DNA of 64,000 nt, from contig NZ_JAJDFX010000002.1 of NCBI RefSeq assembly GCF_024704385.1, positions 558,001-622,000 of the forward strand. Reading direction: 5' to 3'. This DNA is from Cellulomonas sp. P24. Its GTDB lineage: Bacteria > Actinomycetota > Actinomycetes > Actinomycetales > Cellulomonadaceae. Positions 1 through 11,613 of the stretch are shown here, piece by piece. Each line of letters begins with the position of its first letter. Positions within the stretch are counted from its first letter, which is position 1. The notes under the pieces were generated by a model, which saw only the letters and a program-made list of their open reading frames with translations, made no database searches and was not told where the DNA came from. A program made the translations under genes and the position numbers.

Positions 1-89
1 TCACGCTTGGTGCGCGAGTCGGCGACGACGACGCGGTAGTACGGCGCCCGGATCTTGCCCAGACGCTTCAGACGAATCTTGGTGGCCAC
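1..89 (-). CDS. rpsP: 30S ribosomal protein S16 (5' part, cut by window edge)
   Basis: The reverse strand reads from a GTG at 89 into a basic N-terminus (MATKIRLKRLGKIRAPYYRV, initiator as Met), which is the typical actinobacterial start of ribosomal protein S16, a component of the 30S subunit body. Only 29 codons are present because the gene leaves the window at base 1. An AGGAGA ribosome-binding site lies at 99-104, ten bases before the GTG, and fixes the start. It sits downstream of ffh on the same strand, the usual rpsP neighbourhood. The longer reading frame across this stretch is a shadow. Confidence 0.93.
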   Translation of the reverse strand, partial: MATKIRLKRLGKIRAPYYRVVVADSRTKR

Positions 90-217
90 TGTGTGGTCTC
101 TCCTGGTTTCTGCTGGTGCGGTCACAGCGACGTGACCCGTGGGGCAGGTCTGCCGGTGTGGCCTGAGGACGCGGTCGCGTGCGGCTAGAGGGTCCGACGC
201 ACCGGGTACAGCGGGCC

Positions 218-247
218 ATTCTGCCAGATCCTCGGCGTGCGACCCAA
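218..247 (-). promoter_or_regulatory. Probable rpsP promoter
   Basis: On the minus strand a TTGGGT hexamer (247-242) and a CAGAAT hexamer (223-218) are separated by 18 bases, resembling a sigma-70-type -35/-10 pair. Transcription would start near 211 and give a leader of about 120 bases before rpsP. The rest of the 90-300 spacer holds no gene that I can see. Assignment is by eye only. Confidence 0.4.
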
Positions 248-300
248 CACCTCGCCCGAGTGCCGCATTCGGCTCGCGCCGGACCCGGCGCCGGACTGTG

Positions 301-1905
301 TCAGCGACCGAGGTACTTCTCGAGGCCGGGCGGCAGGCCGAGGGCGGCGGGGTCGAGGTCGCTCTTCTTCGGTGCCGCTGCCCCGAAGGCCGACCCTGCC
401 GGTGCCTTGGGCGCCTGACCGGCGGCCCGCGCCGCGGCCTCGCGCTCCTGCTGAGCGCGCTTCGCCGGGTTGCCGGACCGCCCCTTGACCTTGGCTCGCG
501 GCTGCGGCGTCATGCGGCCACGCGACTTCTTGCCCCCCATGCCCGGGAGGTTCCCCATCCCCGGCAGCCCCGGAGCACCGCCGCCACGCGCCATCTGCTT
601 CATCATCTTCTGCGCACCGGCGAACCGGTCGAGGAGCTGGTTGACGTCCGTCGTCGTGGTGCCGGAGCCGCGTGCGATGCGGGCGCGCCGCGACCCGTTG
701 ATGATCTTGGGCGATCGTCGCTCCGCCGGTGTCATCGAGCGGATGACCGCCTCGACCTTGTCCACCTCGCGCTCGTCGAAGTTGTCCAGGGCCTCGCGCA
801 TCTGCCCCATCCCCGGCAGCATGCCGAGCATCTTCTTCATCGAGCCCATGTTCCGCATGGCCTGCATCTGCTGCAGGAAGTCCTCGAGGGTGAAGTCCTC
901 GCCCGCGGCGAGCTTGCCCGCCATCGCCTCGGCCTGCTCGGCGTCGAAGGCCTTCTCGGCCTGCTCGATCAGGGTGAGGATGTCGCCCATGTCGAGGATG
1001 CGCGACGCCATCCGGTCCGGGTGGAACACCTCGAAGTCGGTCAGCTTCTCACCGGTCGACGCGAACAGCACCGGTCGCCCGGTCACGGAGGCGACCGACA
1101 GGGCCGCACCACCGCGCGCGTCGCCGTCGAGCTTCGAGAGGACGACCCCCGTGAAGCCGACGCCGTCCGCGAACGCCTGCGCGGTCGTCACCGCGTCCTG
1201 GCCGATCATGGCGTCGATCACGAACAGGATCTCGTCCGGGTCCACCGCGTCGCGGATGTCGGCAGCCTGCTGCATCATGTCGGCGTCGACACCCAGCCGG
1301 CCGGCGGTGTCGACGATGACGACGTCGTGCTGGCGGTCGCGCGCGAGGGCGACCCCGTCTCGCGCGACCGCGACCGGGTCGCCTGTCGGCTCCCCGCCGT
1401 CCTCGCCCTGGACACCGGGGTGCGGTGCGAACACCGGGACGCCCGCGCGCTCCGCCACGACCGTGAGCTGGGTGACGGCGTTCGGCCGCTGCAGGTCGGC
1501 AGCGACGAGGATCGGGGTGTGCCCCTGCTCACGCAGGTGAAGGGCGAGCTTGCCCGCCAGTGTCGTCTTGCCCGCACCCTGGAGGCCTGCCAGCAGGATG
1601 ACCGTCGGAGGGGTCTTCGCGAGCACCAGTGGTCTGTTCTGACCGCCGAGGATCCCGACGAGCTCGTCGTTGACGATCTTGACGACCTGCTGCGCCGGGT
1701 TCAGCGCGCCGGAGACCTCCACCGAGAGCGCGCGCTCGCGCACCCGCCCCGTGAACTCCCGGACCACCGGCACCGCGACGTCGGCGTCGAGGAGCGCACG
1801 CCGGATCTCCCGGACGGTGGCGTCGACGTCGGCCTCGGACAACCGGCCCTTGGTGCGGAGATTCTTGAAGGTGGACGCAAGACGGTCGGACAGGGTCGCG
1901 AACAC
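301..1905 (-). CDS. ffh: Signal recognition particle protein Ffh
   Basis: SRP GTPase that binds signal sequences and 4.5S RNA and delivers ribosomes to FtsY for co-translational membrane insertion. The 534-residue protein shows an N-terminal helical N domain, a GTPase domain with P-loop GLQGAGKTT near residues 107-115, DTAGR and TKLDG-type motifs (SKLDGDARGG), and a C-terminal methionine-rich M domain (MQQMQAMRNMGSMKKMLGM region). The GTG at 1905 is chosen because GAGGAA lies about 7 bases upstream and because family members begin (M)FATLSDRL; the frame stays open upstream without family similarity. Its receptor gene ftsY is also in this window. The tail is basic and rich in Gly and Pro. Confidence 0.95.
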   Translation of the reverse strand: MFATLSDRLASTFKNLRTKGRLSEADVDATVREIRRALLDADVAVPVVREFTGRVRERALSVEVSGALNPAQQVVKIVNDELVGILGGQNRPLVLAKTPPTVILLAGLQGAGKTTLAGKLALHLREQGHTPILVAADLQRPNAVTQLTVVAERAGVPVFAPHPGVQGEDGGEPTGDPVAVARDGVALARDRQHDVVIVDTAGRLGVDADMMQQAADIRDAVDPDEILFVIDAMIGQDAVTTAQAFADGVGFTGVVLSKLDGDARGGAALSVASVTGRPVLFASTGEKLTDFEVFHPDRMASRILDMGDILTLIEQAEKAFDAEQAEAMAGKLAAGEDFTLEDFLQQMQAMRNMGSMKKMLGMLPGMGQMREALDNFDEREVDKVEAVIRSMTPAERRSPKIINGSRRARIARGSGTTTTDVNQLLDRFAGAQKMMKQMARGGGAPGLPGMGNLPGMGGKKSRGRMTPQPRAKVKGRSGNPAKRAQQEREAAARAAGQAPKAPAGSAFGAAAPKKSDLDPAALGLPPGLEKYLGR

Positions 1906-1990
1906 AGATCGTTCCTCACGGGTGGCCGAGCGGTCGGAGGGTTCCCAGGGTACCGCCGACCTCCGCCCTCCCAGGAGCCCGCGCGGCGCG

Positions 1991-3799
1991 TCAGGGGGTG
2001 CCGAGCGCCAGCCGTGCCCGGGCCGTGAGGTCGTCGACCAGCCTGGCACGCCACGAGCTCCAGGCCTGGCTGCCCGCCGCAGAGGCGTCGGCCTCCGTCA
2101 GCGCGCGCAGGAGCTCGAGGAGGTCCGCGCGATGATCGACCGCGTCCAGCAGCGCCTCGACCGTCTCCGGGGCGTCCGGGTCGGCCGTCGTCGCCAGCTC
2201 GGCGAGCGTGAGGTGGTGCCGGACCAGCCGGACGACGTCGTCGACCTCCTGCGGCGCGAGGCCCATCCGCGTCGCGATCGGGCCCGCCAGGCGGGCACCC
2301 TCCTCCGCATGGCCGGCGACGCCGGGGCGTTTGCCGATGTCGTGCAGCAGCGCCGCCACGAGCAGCACCTCGGGCTCGGAGATCCCCCGCTTGAGCTGCG
2401 CGGCCCGCGCGACGGTCTCGATCAGGTGCCGGTCGATGGTGTGCCGATGGATCGGCGACCGTTGCGGCCGGTTGCGCACCGCCGACCACTCGGGGATCCA
2501 GCCCGTCACCACACCGGCGAGATCCAGCGCCTCCCAGACGGGGATCTGCGCCGTCCCGCTGCCGAGGAGCGTCAGCAGGTAGCTCTTCGCGGCCTTCGGC
2601 CACGGGTCGCCGAGCGGTGGCGTGGCGGCGAGGCTCGTCACCATCACCGGGGAGAGCGGCAGGCCGGTCCGTACCGACGTCGCGGCCGCCCGGAGCGACA
2701 GCAGCGGGTCGTGCGAGGGCTGGGCGTCGATCGCCAGCACGATCTCACCGGCATGCTCGACGAGACCGTCGGCGACGGCCCGCAGACGCGGTGCACCGCG
2801 GCGTCCCCGGATCAGCACGGGCCGACGCGACGTCAGCGGCTGCTGGAGCGCCTGCCGGGCGTTGCGGACCGTCACGTCGAGCGCGTAGGAGACGACGCGA
2901 CCCGACTCCGCGAGACTCGCGAGCAGGTCGTCCCGGTCGCCGTACCCGCACAGCGCGGCGACCTCCTCCTGGTCGGCCTGCAGCAGACGGTTCGTGGAGC
3001 GGCGCGTGACGACCTGCAGGGCGTCACGCACGTCGAGCAGATGGCGGTAGGCGTGGTCCACCGCGCCGTGCGGCCGGTCGGTGAGCCACGTGGCCGCCAG
3101 GGCGAACAGCACGATCGCGTCGCGGATCCCGCCACGCGCCTCCTTGAGATCCGGCTCGATCAGGTAGGCGAGCTCGCCCTGACGGTCCGCCCGCTCGCGG
3201 GCCGAGCTCAGGAGCTCGGGGAGACGCCTGCGCGCCGCACCGCGCCAGTCGGTGAGCAGCGCCGTGCTCGCCCGGTTCACGACGCCGATGTCACCGGCGA
3301 CGTGGCGCAGGTCGAGCAGCCCGACCGCAGCCGGAAGGTCCTTCGACGCCACCTGCCGGCACTGCGCCAACGACCGCACCGAGTGGTCGAGGTCGAGGCC
3401 GGCGTCCCAGATCGGGTACCAGAGCCGTTCCGCGAGCTCGGTCACGACCTGGGGCGGGTGCGAACGGCCGTCGTGCACCAGCAGCAGGTCCAGGTCGCTC
3501 ATCGGGCTCGGGTCACCCCGCCCGACGCTCCCGACCGCGGCGAGGGCGATGCCCTCGTCCGCGAGGAGTCCGTCGGTGGCCCGCGACCAGAGATCGCGCA
3601 GCCGGGCGACGACGAGGTCCACCAGAGCCTCGCGCCGCAACCCGCCGTCCTGGATCGCGCCGCCCGCCAGCGGACCGGTCAGGCGGGTCGCGAGGTCGAG
3701 CCGTTCAGCCTTGAGGTCCCGCACCCCGTGGACGGGGAGCGGGACCTCAGAGGCATCGCCGCCGACCGCACCCCCTGCGGGCGGTCGTTGAGTGGTCAT
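1991..3799 (-). CDS. glnD: [Protein-PII] uridylyltransferase GlnD, short form without ACT domains
   Basis: GlnD modifies and demodifies PII proteins in response to glutamine. The 602-residue product has the nucleotidyltransferase signature [15 protein letters not shown] (about residues 90-104) and an HD phosphohydrolase motif ([12 protein letters not shown] at about 486-487). It stops about 115 residues after the HD motif, whereas family members usually continue into one or two ACT domains and exceed 750 residues. There is no room for them because ffh starts at 1905. It lies 4 bases after the PII gene and is the last gene of amtB-PII-glnD. The NTase and HD residues look intact; glutamine sensing is therefore the open question. 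Confidence 0.88.
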   Translation of the reverse strand: MTTQRPPAGGAVGGDASEVPLPVHGVRDLKAERLDLATRLTGPLAGGAIQDGGLRREALVDLVVARLRDLWSRATDGLLADEGIALAAVGSVGRGDPSPMSDLDLLLVHDGRSHPPQVVTELAERLWYPIWDAGLDLDHSVRSLAQCRQVASKDLPAAVGLLDLRHVAGDIGVVNRASTALLTDWRGAARRRLPELLSSARERADRQGELAYLIEPDLKEARGGIRDAIVLFALAATWLTDRPHGAVDHAYRHLLDVRDALQVVTRRSTNRLLQADQEEVAALCGYGDRDDLLASLAESGRVVSYALDVTVRNARQALQQPLTSRRPVLIRGRRGAPRLRAVADGLVEHAGEIVLAIDAQPSHDPLLSLRAAATSVRTGLPLSPVMVTSLAATPPLGDPWPKAAKSYLLTLLGSGTAQIPVWEALDLAGVVTGWIPEWSAVRNRPQRSPIHRHTIDRHLIETVARAAQLKRGISEPEVLLVAALLHDIGKRPGVAGHAEEGARLAGPIATRMGLAPQEVDDVVRLVRHHLTLAELATTADPDAPETVEALLDAVDHRADLLELLRALTEADASAAGSQAWSSWRARLVDDLTARARLALGTP

Positions 3800-3803
3800 C
3801 GGA

Positions 3804-5482
<1,679 letters not shown>

Positions 5483-5540
5483 TACCCGTCTCTCCACTCC
5501 CCGACCGGGCGGCCGGACGGCTCAACTGTTGGGGAGACGG

Positions 5541-5609
5541 GTTTCGGGACCGCACCCGCCGCGTTACGTCTGGGTGACATGCGACGACTACGTGTAAACG
5601 TTGTGTTTC
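5541..5609 (-). promoter_or_regulatory. Candidate GlnR-binding boxes upstream of amtB
   Basis: On the minus strand GTCAC (5578-5574), six bases, GTAAC (5567-5563), then GAAAC (5545-5541) occur in an 11-base register in which only the third of four boxes (GGTGC, 5556-5552) is poor. This resembles the actinobacterial GlnR pattern GTnAC-n6-GAAAC repeated twice. A further GAAAC-n6-TTTAC pair lies upstream at 5609-5594. Position 60-130 bases before amtB suits an activator site. The call is inference from the published consensus; no GlnR gene is in the window. Confidence 0.45.
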
Positions 5610-5673
5610 GACTGTGCGGTCGGCCGGTGAGCGACCCGTGAGGGCGGGGCGCGATTCGGACCGCGGGGGTGCG

Positions 5674-6885
5674 TCAGGACTGCAGGAGCCCGTCGACGAA
5701 CGCCTCGGGGTCGAACGGCGCGAGGTCGTCCGGACCCTCGCCCAGGCCGACGAGCTTGACCGGGACGCCCAGCTCGCGCTGCACCGCGACGACGATCCCG
5801 CCCTTCGCGGTGCCGTCCAGCTTGGTGAGGACGATCCCCGTGACCCCGGCGACCTCGGAGAACACGCGCGCCTGGTTCAGCCCGTTCTGCCCGGTCGTCG
5901 CGTCGAGCACCAGGAGGACCTCGGTCAGCGGGGCCTCGCGGGTGATCACCCGCGTGATCTTGCCGAGCTCGTCCATCAACCCGGCCTTGTTCTGCAGGCG
6001 TCCGGCGGTGTCCACGAGCACGACGTCCCGCTTGTCCCGCACCCCTGTCCGGACCGCGTCGAACGCAACCGCCGCAGGGTCGCCGCCGTCCTTCTCCGCA
6101 CGGACCGTGGGCACACCGACCCGCGAGCCCCAGGTCTGGAGCTGGTCCGCCGCGGCCGCACGGAACGTGTCCGCCGCGCCGAGGACGACCGACCGTCCGT
6201 CCGCCACGAGGACCCGCGCGAGCTTGCCGACCGTCGTCGTCTTGCCCGTCCCGTTCACCCCGACGACCAGGACGACCGCCGGGCGGTGCCCGCCGTCCTC
6301 CGACGACGACGGCGCCGTGCCGAGAGACCTGTCCAGCGACGGGTCGACGAGGGCGAGCAACGCGTCCCGGAGCATGGTCCGGACCGCCGCAGGGTCCTTG
6401 ACCCCCTGGACGCGCACGCTCGTGCGCAGGCGATCGATCAGCTCCGCGGACGGACCGGCGCCGACGTCGGCCAGCAGCAGCGTCTCCTCGAGCTCGTCCC
6501 AGTCGTCCTCGGCGAGGTGGTCGCGCGAGAGCACCGCGAGGAGCCGGGCACCGAGCGGTGACCCGGACCGGGCGAGCCGCTCGCGCAGGCGCGACAGCCG
6601 CCCCGTGGTGGGAGCCGGGACCTCGAGCACCGGGGCGGCCTCAACTGGGGCGGGCGCCTCGACCTCCTCCGCACCTGCCGGAGCGCCCGGCAGGCCCACC
6701 TGGACGCCGGTCGGAGGCGTCTCCTCCTCGACGGACGGCGTGGCGCCCTCCGGCACTCCGGGGCGGGCGGTGGTGACCGGCGCGCGCGGGGACCGGCGTC
6801 GCCGGGCGAGGACGCCGATCGTTGCGCCGAGGACGACGAGGGTCGGGAGGCCGATCTCGAGGATGGTCGTGAGGGTCTCGTTCAC
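5674..6885 (-). CDS. ftsY: Signal recognition particle receptor FtsY
   Basis: A 403-residue SRP receptor GTPase. It has a hydrophobic N-terminal segment (residues about 8-27) followed by RRRR, an acidic/proline-rich linker to about residue 95, the NG domain with P-loop GVNGTGKTTT at 209-218, DTAGRLQNK, and TKLDGTAKGG near the end. The family role is to dock Ffh-bound ribosomes at the membrane and hydrolyse GTP jointly with Ffh. The N-terminal membrane helix is common in actinobacterial FtsY. Start ATG 6885 gives the membrane segment at once. Spacing to amtB is 191 bases. Confidence 0.95.
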   Translation of the reverse strand: MNETLTTILEIGLPTLVVLGATIGVLARRRRSPRAPVTTARPGVPEGATPSVEEETPPTGVQVGLPGAPAGAEEVEAPAPVEAAPVLEVPAPTTGRLSRLRERLARSGSPLGARLLAVLSRDHLAEDDWDELEETLLLADVGAGPSAELIDRLRTSVRVQGVKDPAAVRTMLRDALLALVDPSLDRSLGTAPSSSEDGGHRPAVVLVVGVNGTGKTTTVGKLARVLVADGRSVVLGAADTFRAAAADQLQTWGSRVGVPTVRAEKDGGDPAAVAFDAVRTGVRDKRDVVLVDTAGRLQNKAGLMDELGKITRVITREAPLTEVLLVLDATTGQNGLNQARVFSEVAGVTGIVLTKLDGTAKGGIVVAVQRELGVPVKLVGLGEGPDDLAPFDPEAFVDGLLQS

Positions 6886-7000
6886 GACGTCAGTCTGTCA
6901 GGACTTGGCGGTGTTCCCGGCTGGTGCACGTTCCGGTGCGGCGGCACGAGCCGCGGGGAGGCAGTCGCCCGTGGCGGGAAAGTCACCGGTGAGACAGGGG

Positions 7001-7332
7001 TCAGTGGTGGGAGATCCCGTGCAGGCTCTTGACCGCACGCTCCCGAGCGCGTGCGAACGTCTCGGTGATGTCGTCGACGTGGAGGTAGCCGTCGTCGTCC
7101 TCGGCCGCCTCACGGAAGAGCGCCTCGATCGACAGGTCGACCGGCGCGGGTTCGTCGTCGAGGTCGTCGGCCGGAACCCGACCGCGACGGGCGGCGATGC
7201 CGTTGCGCAGGTCGCGGACGAAACCGGCGACGGCCCCCGTTCCCCCGTGTCACCCGACTCGGCCCCCGCCAGGACGAGGACGCCGAGCGCGACGACCAAC
7301 GCGATGAAGCTCAGGACGAGGTACAAGGTCAT
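7001..7332 (-). CDS. Small membrane-anchored protein, frameshifted (unknown function)
   Basis: Not a recognised family. It starts at ATG 7332 with a hydrophobic helix (MTLYLVLSFIALVVALGVL), then the frame breaks at two C5 runs (7234-7238, 7242-7246 on the plus strand). Adding one base restores a coherent hydrophilic domain containing FVRDLRNG and DGYLHVDDITETFARARERA, ending at TGA 7001-7003 with ISHH. Total length is 332 bases, one short of 111 codons. The uncorrected frame runs on as Arg/Thr/Pro-rich nonsense to 6898. The location between ftsY and smc suggests a conserved small actinobacterial protein; the indel is probably a sequence error. Confidence 0.6.
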
Positions 7333-7440
7333 GAGTCGAGTATCCGGCGATCGTGAGAGCGCACCCGACGCCCTCGCGGCACCGGCCACGGATGTGCACA
7401 CAACGTTCACACCGCGACTCCGGCACGCGCTCCTGTGGCG

Positions 7441-10400
7441 TCAGCGGTCCGCCGTGACCGGCTCGTCCTCGCGCATGCGTTGGCTGATCACGGTCGTCAC
7501 ACCGTCGCCGCGCATCGTCACGCCGTACAGCGCGTCGGCGATCTCCATCGTGCGCTTCTGGTGGGTGACGACGATCAGCTGCGAGTCCTCCTGGAGCTCG
7601 CGGAACAGGACCAGCAGCCGCCCGAGGTTCGCGTCGTCGAGCGCCGCCTCGACCTCGTCCATGACGTAGAACGGGCTCGGTCGGGCCTTGAAGATCGCGA
7701 CCAGGATCGCCACGGCGGTCAGGGACCGCTCGCCTCCTGACAGCAGCGAGAGACGCTTGACCTTCTTCCCTGCAGGACGTGCCTCGACCTCGATCCCGGT
7801 GGTGAGCATGTCGGACGGGTCCGTGAGCACGAGTCGCCCCTCGCCGCCCGGGAACAGCCGTGGGAAGACACGGTCGAACTGCTCGGCGGTGTCACGGAAG
7901 GCCTCGGCGAACACCTGCTCGACGCGTTCGTCGATCTCGCGGACGATCTCCAGGAGATCGGTCCGCGACTTCTTGAGGTCCGCGAGCTGGTCGGTGAGGA
8001 AGCGATGACGCTCCTCGAGGGCGGCGAACTCCTCGAGCGCGAGCGGATTGACCCGGCCGAGGAGCGCGAGCGCACGCTCGGCCGCGCGCAGCCGCTTCTC
8101 CTGCTCCTCCCGCACGTAGGGCACCTCGTCGACCGTGGCCTCCTCCGAGCCCTCGGCCGAGGCGACCGCGTCGGGTCCCGGCCGCGGCGCCGCCACGGGG
8201 ACCCCGCGATGGGGGCCGTACTCGTCCAGGAGAGCCTGCGGCTCCATACCGAGCTCCTCGACGCAGCGGGCTTCGAGCTGCTCGATGCGCAGGCGCTGCT
8301 GAGCCCGCGCCACCTCGTCCCGGTGCGCGACGTCGGTGAGCTCGGCGAGCGCCGTCGATCGCGCCTCGACCTCGACGCGCAGCGCGCTCAGGGCCTGGTC
8401 GCGTTCGGCCCGTTCGGCCTCGGCGGCGGCACGCGCCTCCCCGGCCAGCACGAGCGACCGCTCGACGTGGGCCAACGTGGCGGCAGAACCGGCGCGGACG
8501 GCCTCGGCCAGGTGGGCCTGGTGCGCGCGCACCCGTTCGCGCTCGGCCGCGCGCTCCTGCGCCACCCGCTCGGCTCGCGCGGCGCGCTCGAGCGACTCGG
8601 CTCGACCGGCGAGCGCACGGGCACGCTCCTCGCTCGTCCGGAGCGTGAGCCGCGCCTCGGTCTCCCGCGCCCGCGCGGCCGTCGCCACGGCGGCCACCTC
8701 GTCGCGCCGGGTGGTTCCCGCCGCGATCGCGTGCTCGGCCTCCTCAGGCTCTGCCTCGGCCGCGGTGAGACGCTGCGACAGCTCGGCGAGCTCGACCTCG
8801 TCGCCGGCGAGCGAGGCCAGCGCCGCGTCGAGGGAGGTCTGGACGCGCGCCGCCTCCGCGTGTGCGGAACGGGCGACCGCGCCCAGCTGACCGAGCTGTT
8901 CCGCGACGGCGGCGAGCGCGGCGTCCGACTGGTTCAGCCGGTCGAGCGTGTCCTCGTACCGCGCACGCGCCTCGGCAGCCGCCTCGGTAGCCGCGACGAG
9001 CTCGAAGCGGGTGCGTTCCGCCCGCGCCACGGCCTCGGCCGAGCCGGCGCGGGCGGACTCGAGCGCCGCCTGCAGGTGCAGCGCGCTGGGCGCCGTCGCC
9101 GATCCGCCCGAGGCGTGGTGGGCGGAGAGCAGGTCCCCGGCCCGCGTCACGACCACCAGCTCGGGCCGGTCCGCCACCAGGGCGCGCGCCTCGGTGAGGT
9201 CGTCGACCACGACGACCTGCGCGAGCAACGTCGCCACGGGGCCCCGGATGCCTGCCGGGGCCTGGACCAGGTCGGGTGCCCAGCTCGCCGTCGCCGGCAG
9301 CCCCTCCGGCCGGGCGGGCTCCACGAGGCCCGCGCCGTCCGGGCCGCCGACCAGCAGTGCCGCACGCCCGACGTCGTCGGTCCGCATCCACCGGATCGCG
9401 TCCACCGCGGCATCGACGGACTCCATCGCGACCGCGTCCGCGAGCGGCCCGAGCGCCGCCACGATCGCGTCCTCGTTCCCGGGGACCACACCCAGCAGCG
9501 CCGCGACCGACCCGACCGTGCCGACGACCTCGTCGGCCGCGAGCAGAGCACCTGCGCCGTCCTTGCGCGTGAGGCTCAGCTCGAGCGTCTCGATCCGCGA
9601 GTTCAGCGTGTCGCGCTCCCGCTCCGCAGCGGTCAGGGTCTCCCGCAGCTCGGCGAGCCGGGCCGTGGTGCGCTCGACCGCATCGGCGGCCTCCTCGTGC
9701 TCGGCGTCGAGGCCCTCCTCGCCCTGCTCGACACCGGCGACCTGGCCCTCGAGCGCAGCGAACTGCGTCGTCGCCTCGATCCCGCGCCGTTCGGCCTCGG
9801 CGAGCGCGCCCTGCAGCCGGTCGACCTCGTTCTGGGTGGCCTCGAGCCGGCTACGACGCGCCGCGACCTGTCCGGCCAGGCGGGCGAACCCCTCGCGGCG
9901 GTCCGCGGCGCCGCGCAGCAGCGTCGCGAGCTCACGCTCCGCCGCCGCGGCGTCGTCCTCCGCCTGCTGACGGTGGGCGACCGCCGCGTCGAGGGCCGCC
10001 CGCGCCATCTCGACCTCGGCGGCGAGCTCGGCCTCGGCGGCGCGCACCCGCTCCGCCTGGGCGTCGAGGTCACGGGGGTCGCTCGGACGCTCGGGCGCGG
10101 CCGCGGAGCTGCCGAGCAGCCTCAACCGCTCCGACGCGAGTGTCTGGGTGCCGCGCAGCCGTTCTCGCACCGACGACAGCCGGTACCAGACCTCGCTCGC
10201 CTCGCTCGCTGCCGGTGCTGCGGCCGCTGCGGCCTGCTCGAGCTCCGCGAGCCGCTCACGCGCCGCTCCGAGCTCGCGCTCGACCTCCGTCCGACGAGCC
10301 TGGACGGCGGTCTCGTCGGCGATCTCCTGCTCGAGGGTGGCCGTCAGCTGCGCGAGGTCGTCGGCGAGCAGCCGGGCCCGGGCGTCGCGCAGGTCGGTCT

Positions 10401-11056
10401 GCACCTGCTGGGCCTTGCGGGCGACCTCTGCCTGCCGGCCGAGCGGACCGAGCTGGCGCCGGATCTCCGTGGTGAGGTCGCCGAGCCGGGTGAGGTTGGC
10501 CTGCATCGCCTCGAGCTTGCGGAGCGCCTTCTCCTTGCGCTTGCGGTGCTTGAGAACGCCCGCGGCCTCCTCGATGAACCCGCGCCGTTCCTCGGGCGTC
10601 GCTCGGAGCACCGCGTCGAGCTGTCCCTGGCCGACGATCACGTGCATCTCTCGGCCGAGGCCTGAGTCGGACAGCAGGTCCTGGATGTCGAGCAGGCGGC
10701 AGGAGGCGCCGTTGATCGCGTACTCGGATCCCCCGCTCCGGAACAACGTCCGGGAGATCGTCACCTCGGTGTACTCGATCGGCAGGGCACCGTCGGTGTT
10801 GTCGATCGTCAGCGCGACCTCGGCGCGTCCCAGCGGTGGACGCCCCGCGGTCCCCGCGAAGATGACGTCCTCCATCTTGCCGCCGCGGAGCGACTTGGCC
10901 CCCCTGCTCCCCCATCACCCAGGCGAGTGCGTCGACGACGTTCGACTTCCCCGACCCGTTCGGTCCGACGACGCACGTGACACCCGGCTCGAAGTGCAGC
11001 GTCGTCGCCGAGGCGAACGACTTGAACCCGCGCAGGGTGAGCGTCTTGAGGTGCAC
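7441..11056 (-). CDS. smc: Chromosome segregation protein SMC (one-base frameshift)
   Basis: SMC ATPase of the condensin complex with ScpA/ScpB; it organises and segregates the chromosome. The N-terminus (GTG 11056) reads [20 protein letters not shown] with Walker [10 protein letters not shown] at residues 31-39. Long alternating coiled coils flank a glycine-rich hinge (around 9.0-9.5 kb), and the C-terminal part has the signature [15 protein letters not shown] and Walker [14 protein letters not shown]. The frame breaks after VMGEQ: a six-C run at 10899-10904 (plus strand) should be five, giving GEQGAKS and joining to [10 protein letters not shown]. Length 3616 is one base above 1205 codons. 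The rest is intact, so I treat this as a sequencing indel in a functional gene. No strong ribosome-binding site is seen. Confidence 0.9.
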
Positions 11057-11093
11057 GAGGGGAAGCCTAGGAGGTTCTCAGGGGGAACGGGCG

Positions 11094-11134
11094 CACGCGC
11101 GGGGCGGGCGCGCGCGTGGTCGGACCGGCCGACC
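11094..11134 (-). terminator. Tandem hairpins downstream of ndk
   Basis: Two adjacent inverted repeats follow the ndk stop: GGTCGG/CCGACC with a 5-base loop (11118-11134) and CACGCGCG/CGCGCGTG (11094-11118). No T-tract follows, as is common in high-GC genomes. They may end ndk transcription before smc. Confidence 0.4.
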
Positions 11135-11136
11135 GC

Positions 11137-11580
11137 TCAGAGAGCCGGGAACCAGAGCGCGATCTCGCGCTCCGCGGACTCCACGGAGTCGGAGCCGTGC
11201 ACGAGGTTCTGCTGCACCGCAAGACCCCAGTCCCGCCCGAGGTCGCCGCGGATCGTGCCGGGCGCCGCGGACGTCGGGTCGGTCGTGCCCGCGAGCGACC
11301 GGAAGCCCTCGATGACCCGTTCTCCCTCGGCGACCACCGCGAGGACCGGGCCGGACGCCATGAACTCGACGAGCGGGGCGTAGAACGGCTTGCCGACGTG
11401 CTCCGCGTAGTGGGCGGCGAGCAGCGCGTCGTCGGCCGTCCTCAGCTCGACGGCGGTCAGCCGGTAGCCCTTCGCCTCGACGCGTCGAAGGATCTCGCCC
11501 GACACCCCCCGTCGGACACCGTCGGGCTTGACGAGGATGAGGGTGCGTTCGGTCCGCGGTGCGCCGGTCGTGTCGGTCAT
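11137..11580 (-). CDS. ndk: Nucleoside diphosphate kinase
   Basis: Transfers the gamma-phosphate of ATP to NDPs through a phosphohistidine. The 147-residue protein has TLILVKPDGVRRG at the start, the RG(D)LG segment (TIRGDLGRDWG), and the active-site histidine in NLVHGSDSVESAEREI. ATG 11580 is preferred over an in-frame GTG at 11589 because AGGGTG sits about 8 bases before the ATG. An insertion-like stretch (LAGTTDPTSAAPGTI) is the normal family loop. It follows the DUF4233 gene on the same strand, the usual order near folC in actinobacteria. Confidence 0.95.
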   Translation of the reverse strand: MTDTTGAPRTERTLILVKPDGVRRGVSGEILRRVEAKGYRLTAVELRTADDALLAAHYAEHVGKPFYAPLVEFMASGPVLAVVAEGERVIEGFRSLAGTTDPTSAAPGTIRGDLGRDWGLAVQQNLVHGSDSVESAEREIALWFPAL

Positions 11581-11613
11581 GGCGGACACCCTAGCGGTCG
11601 CGGCCGTGGCCCC

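Noticed and set aside
139-2028. Long plus-strand reading frame opposite ffh
   Set aside because: It is antisense to ffh, Arg/His-rich, without ribosome-binding site or recognisable domain. High-GC genes produce such shadows.
6898-7410. 170-residue protein read in the uncorrected frame
   Set aside because: After the helix it turns into Arg/Thr/Pro-rich sequence; the other frame with one added base is coherent.
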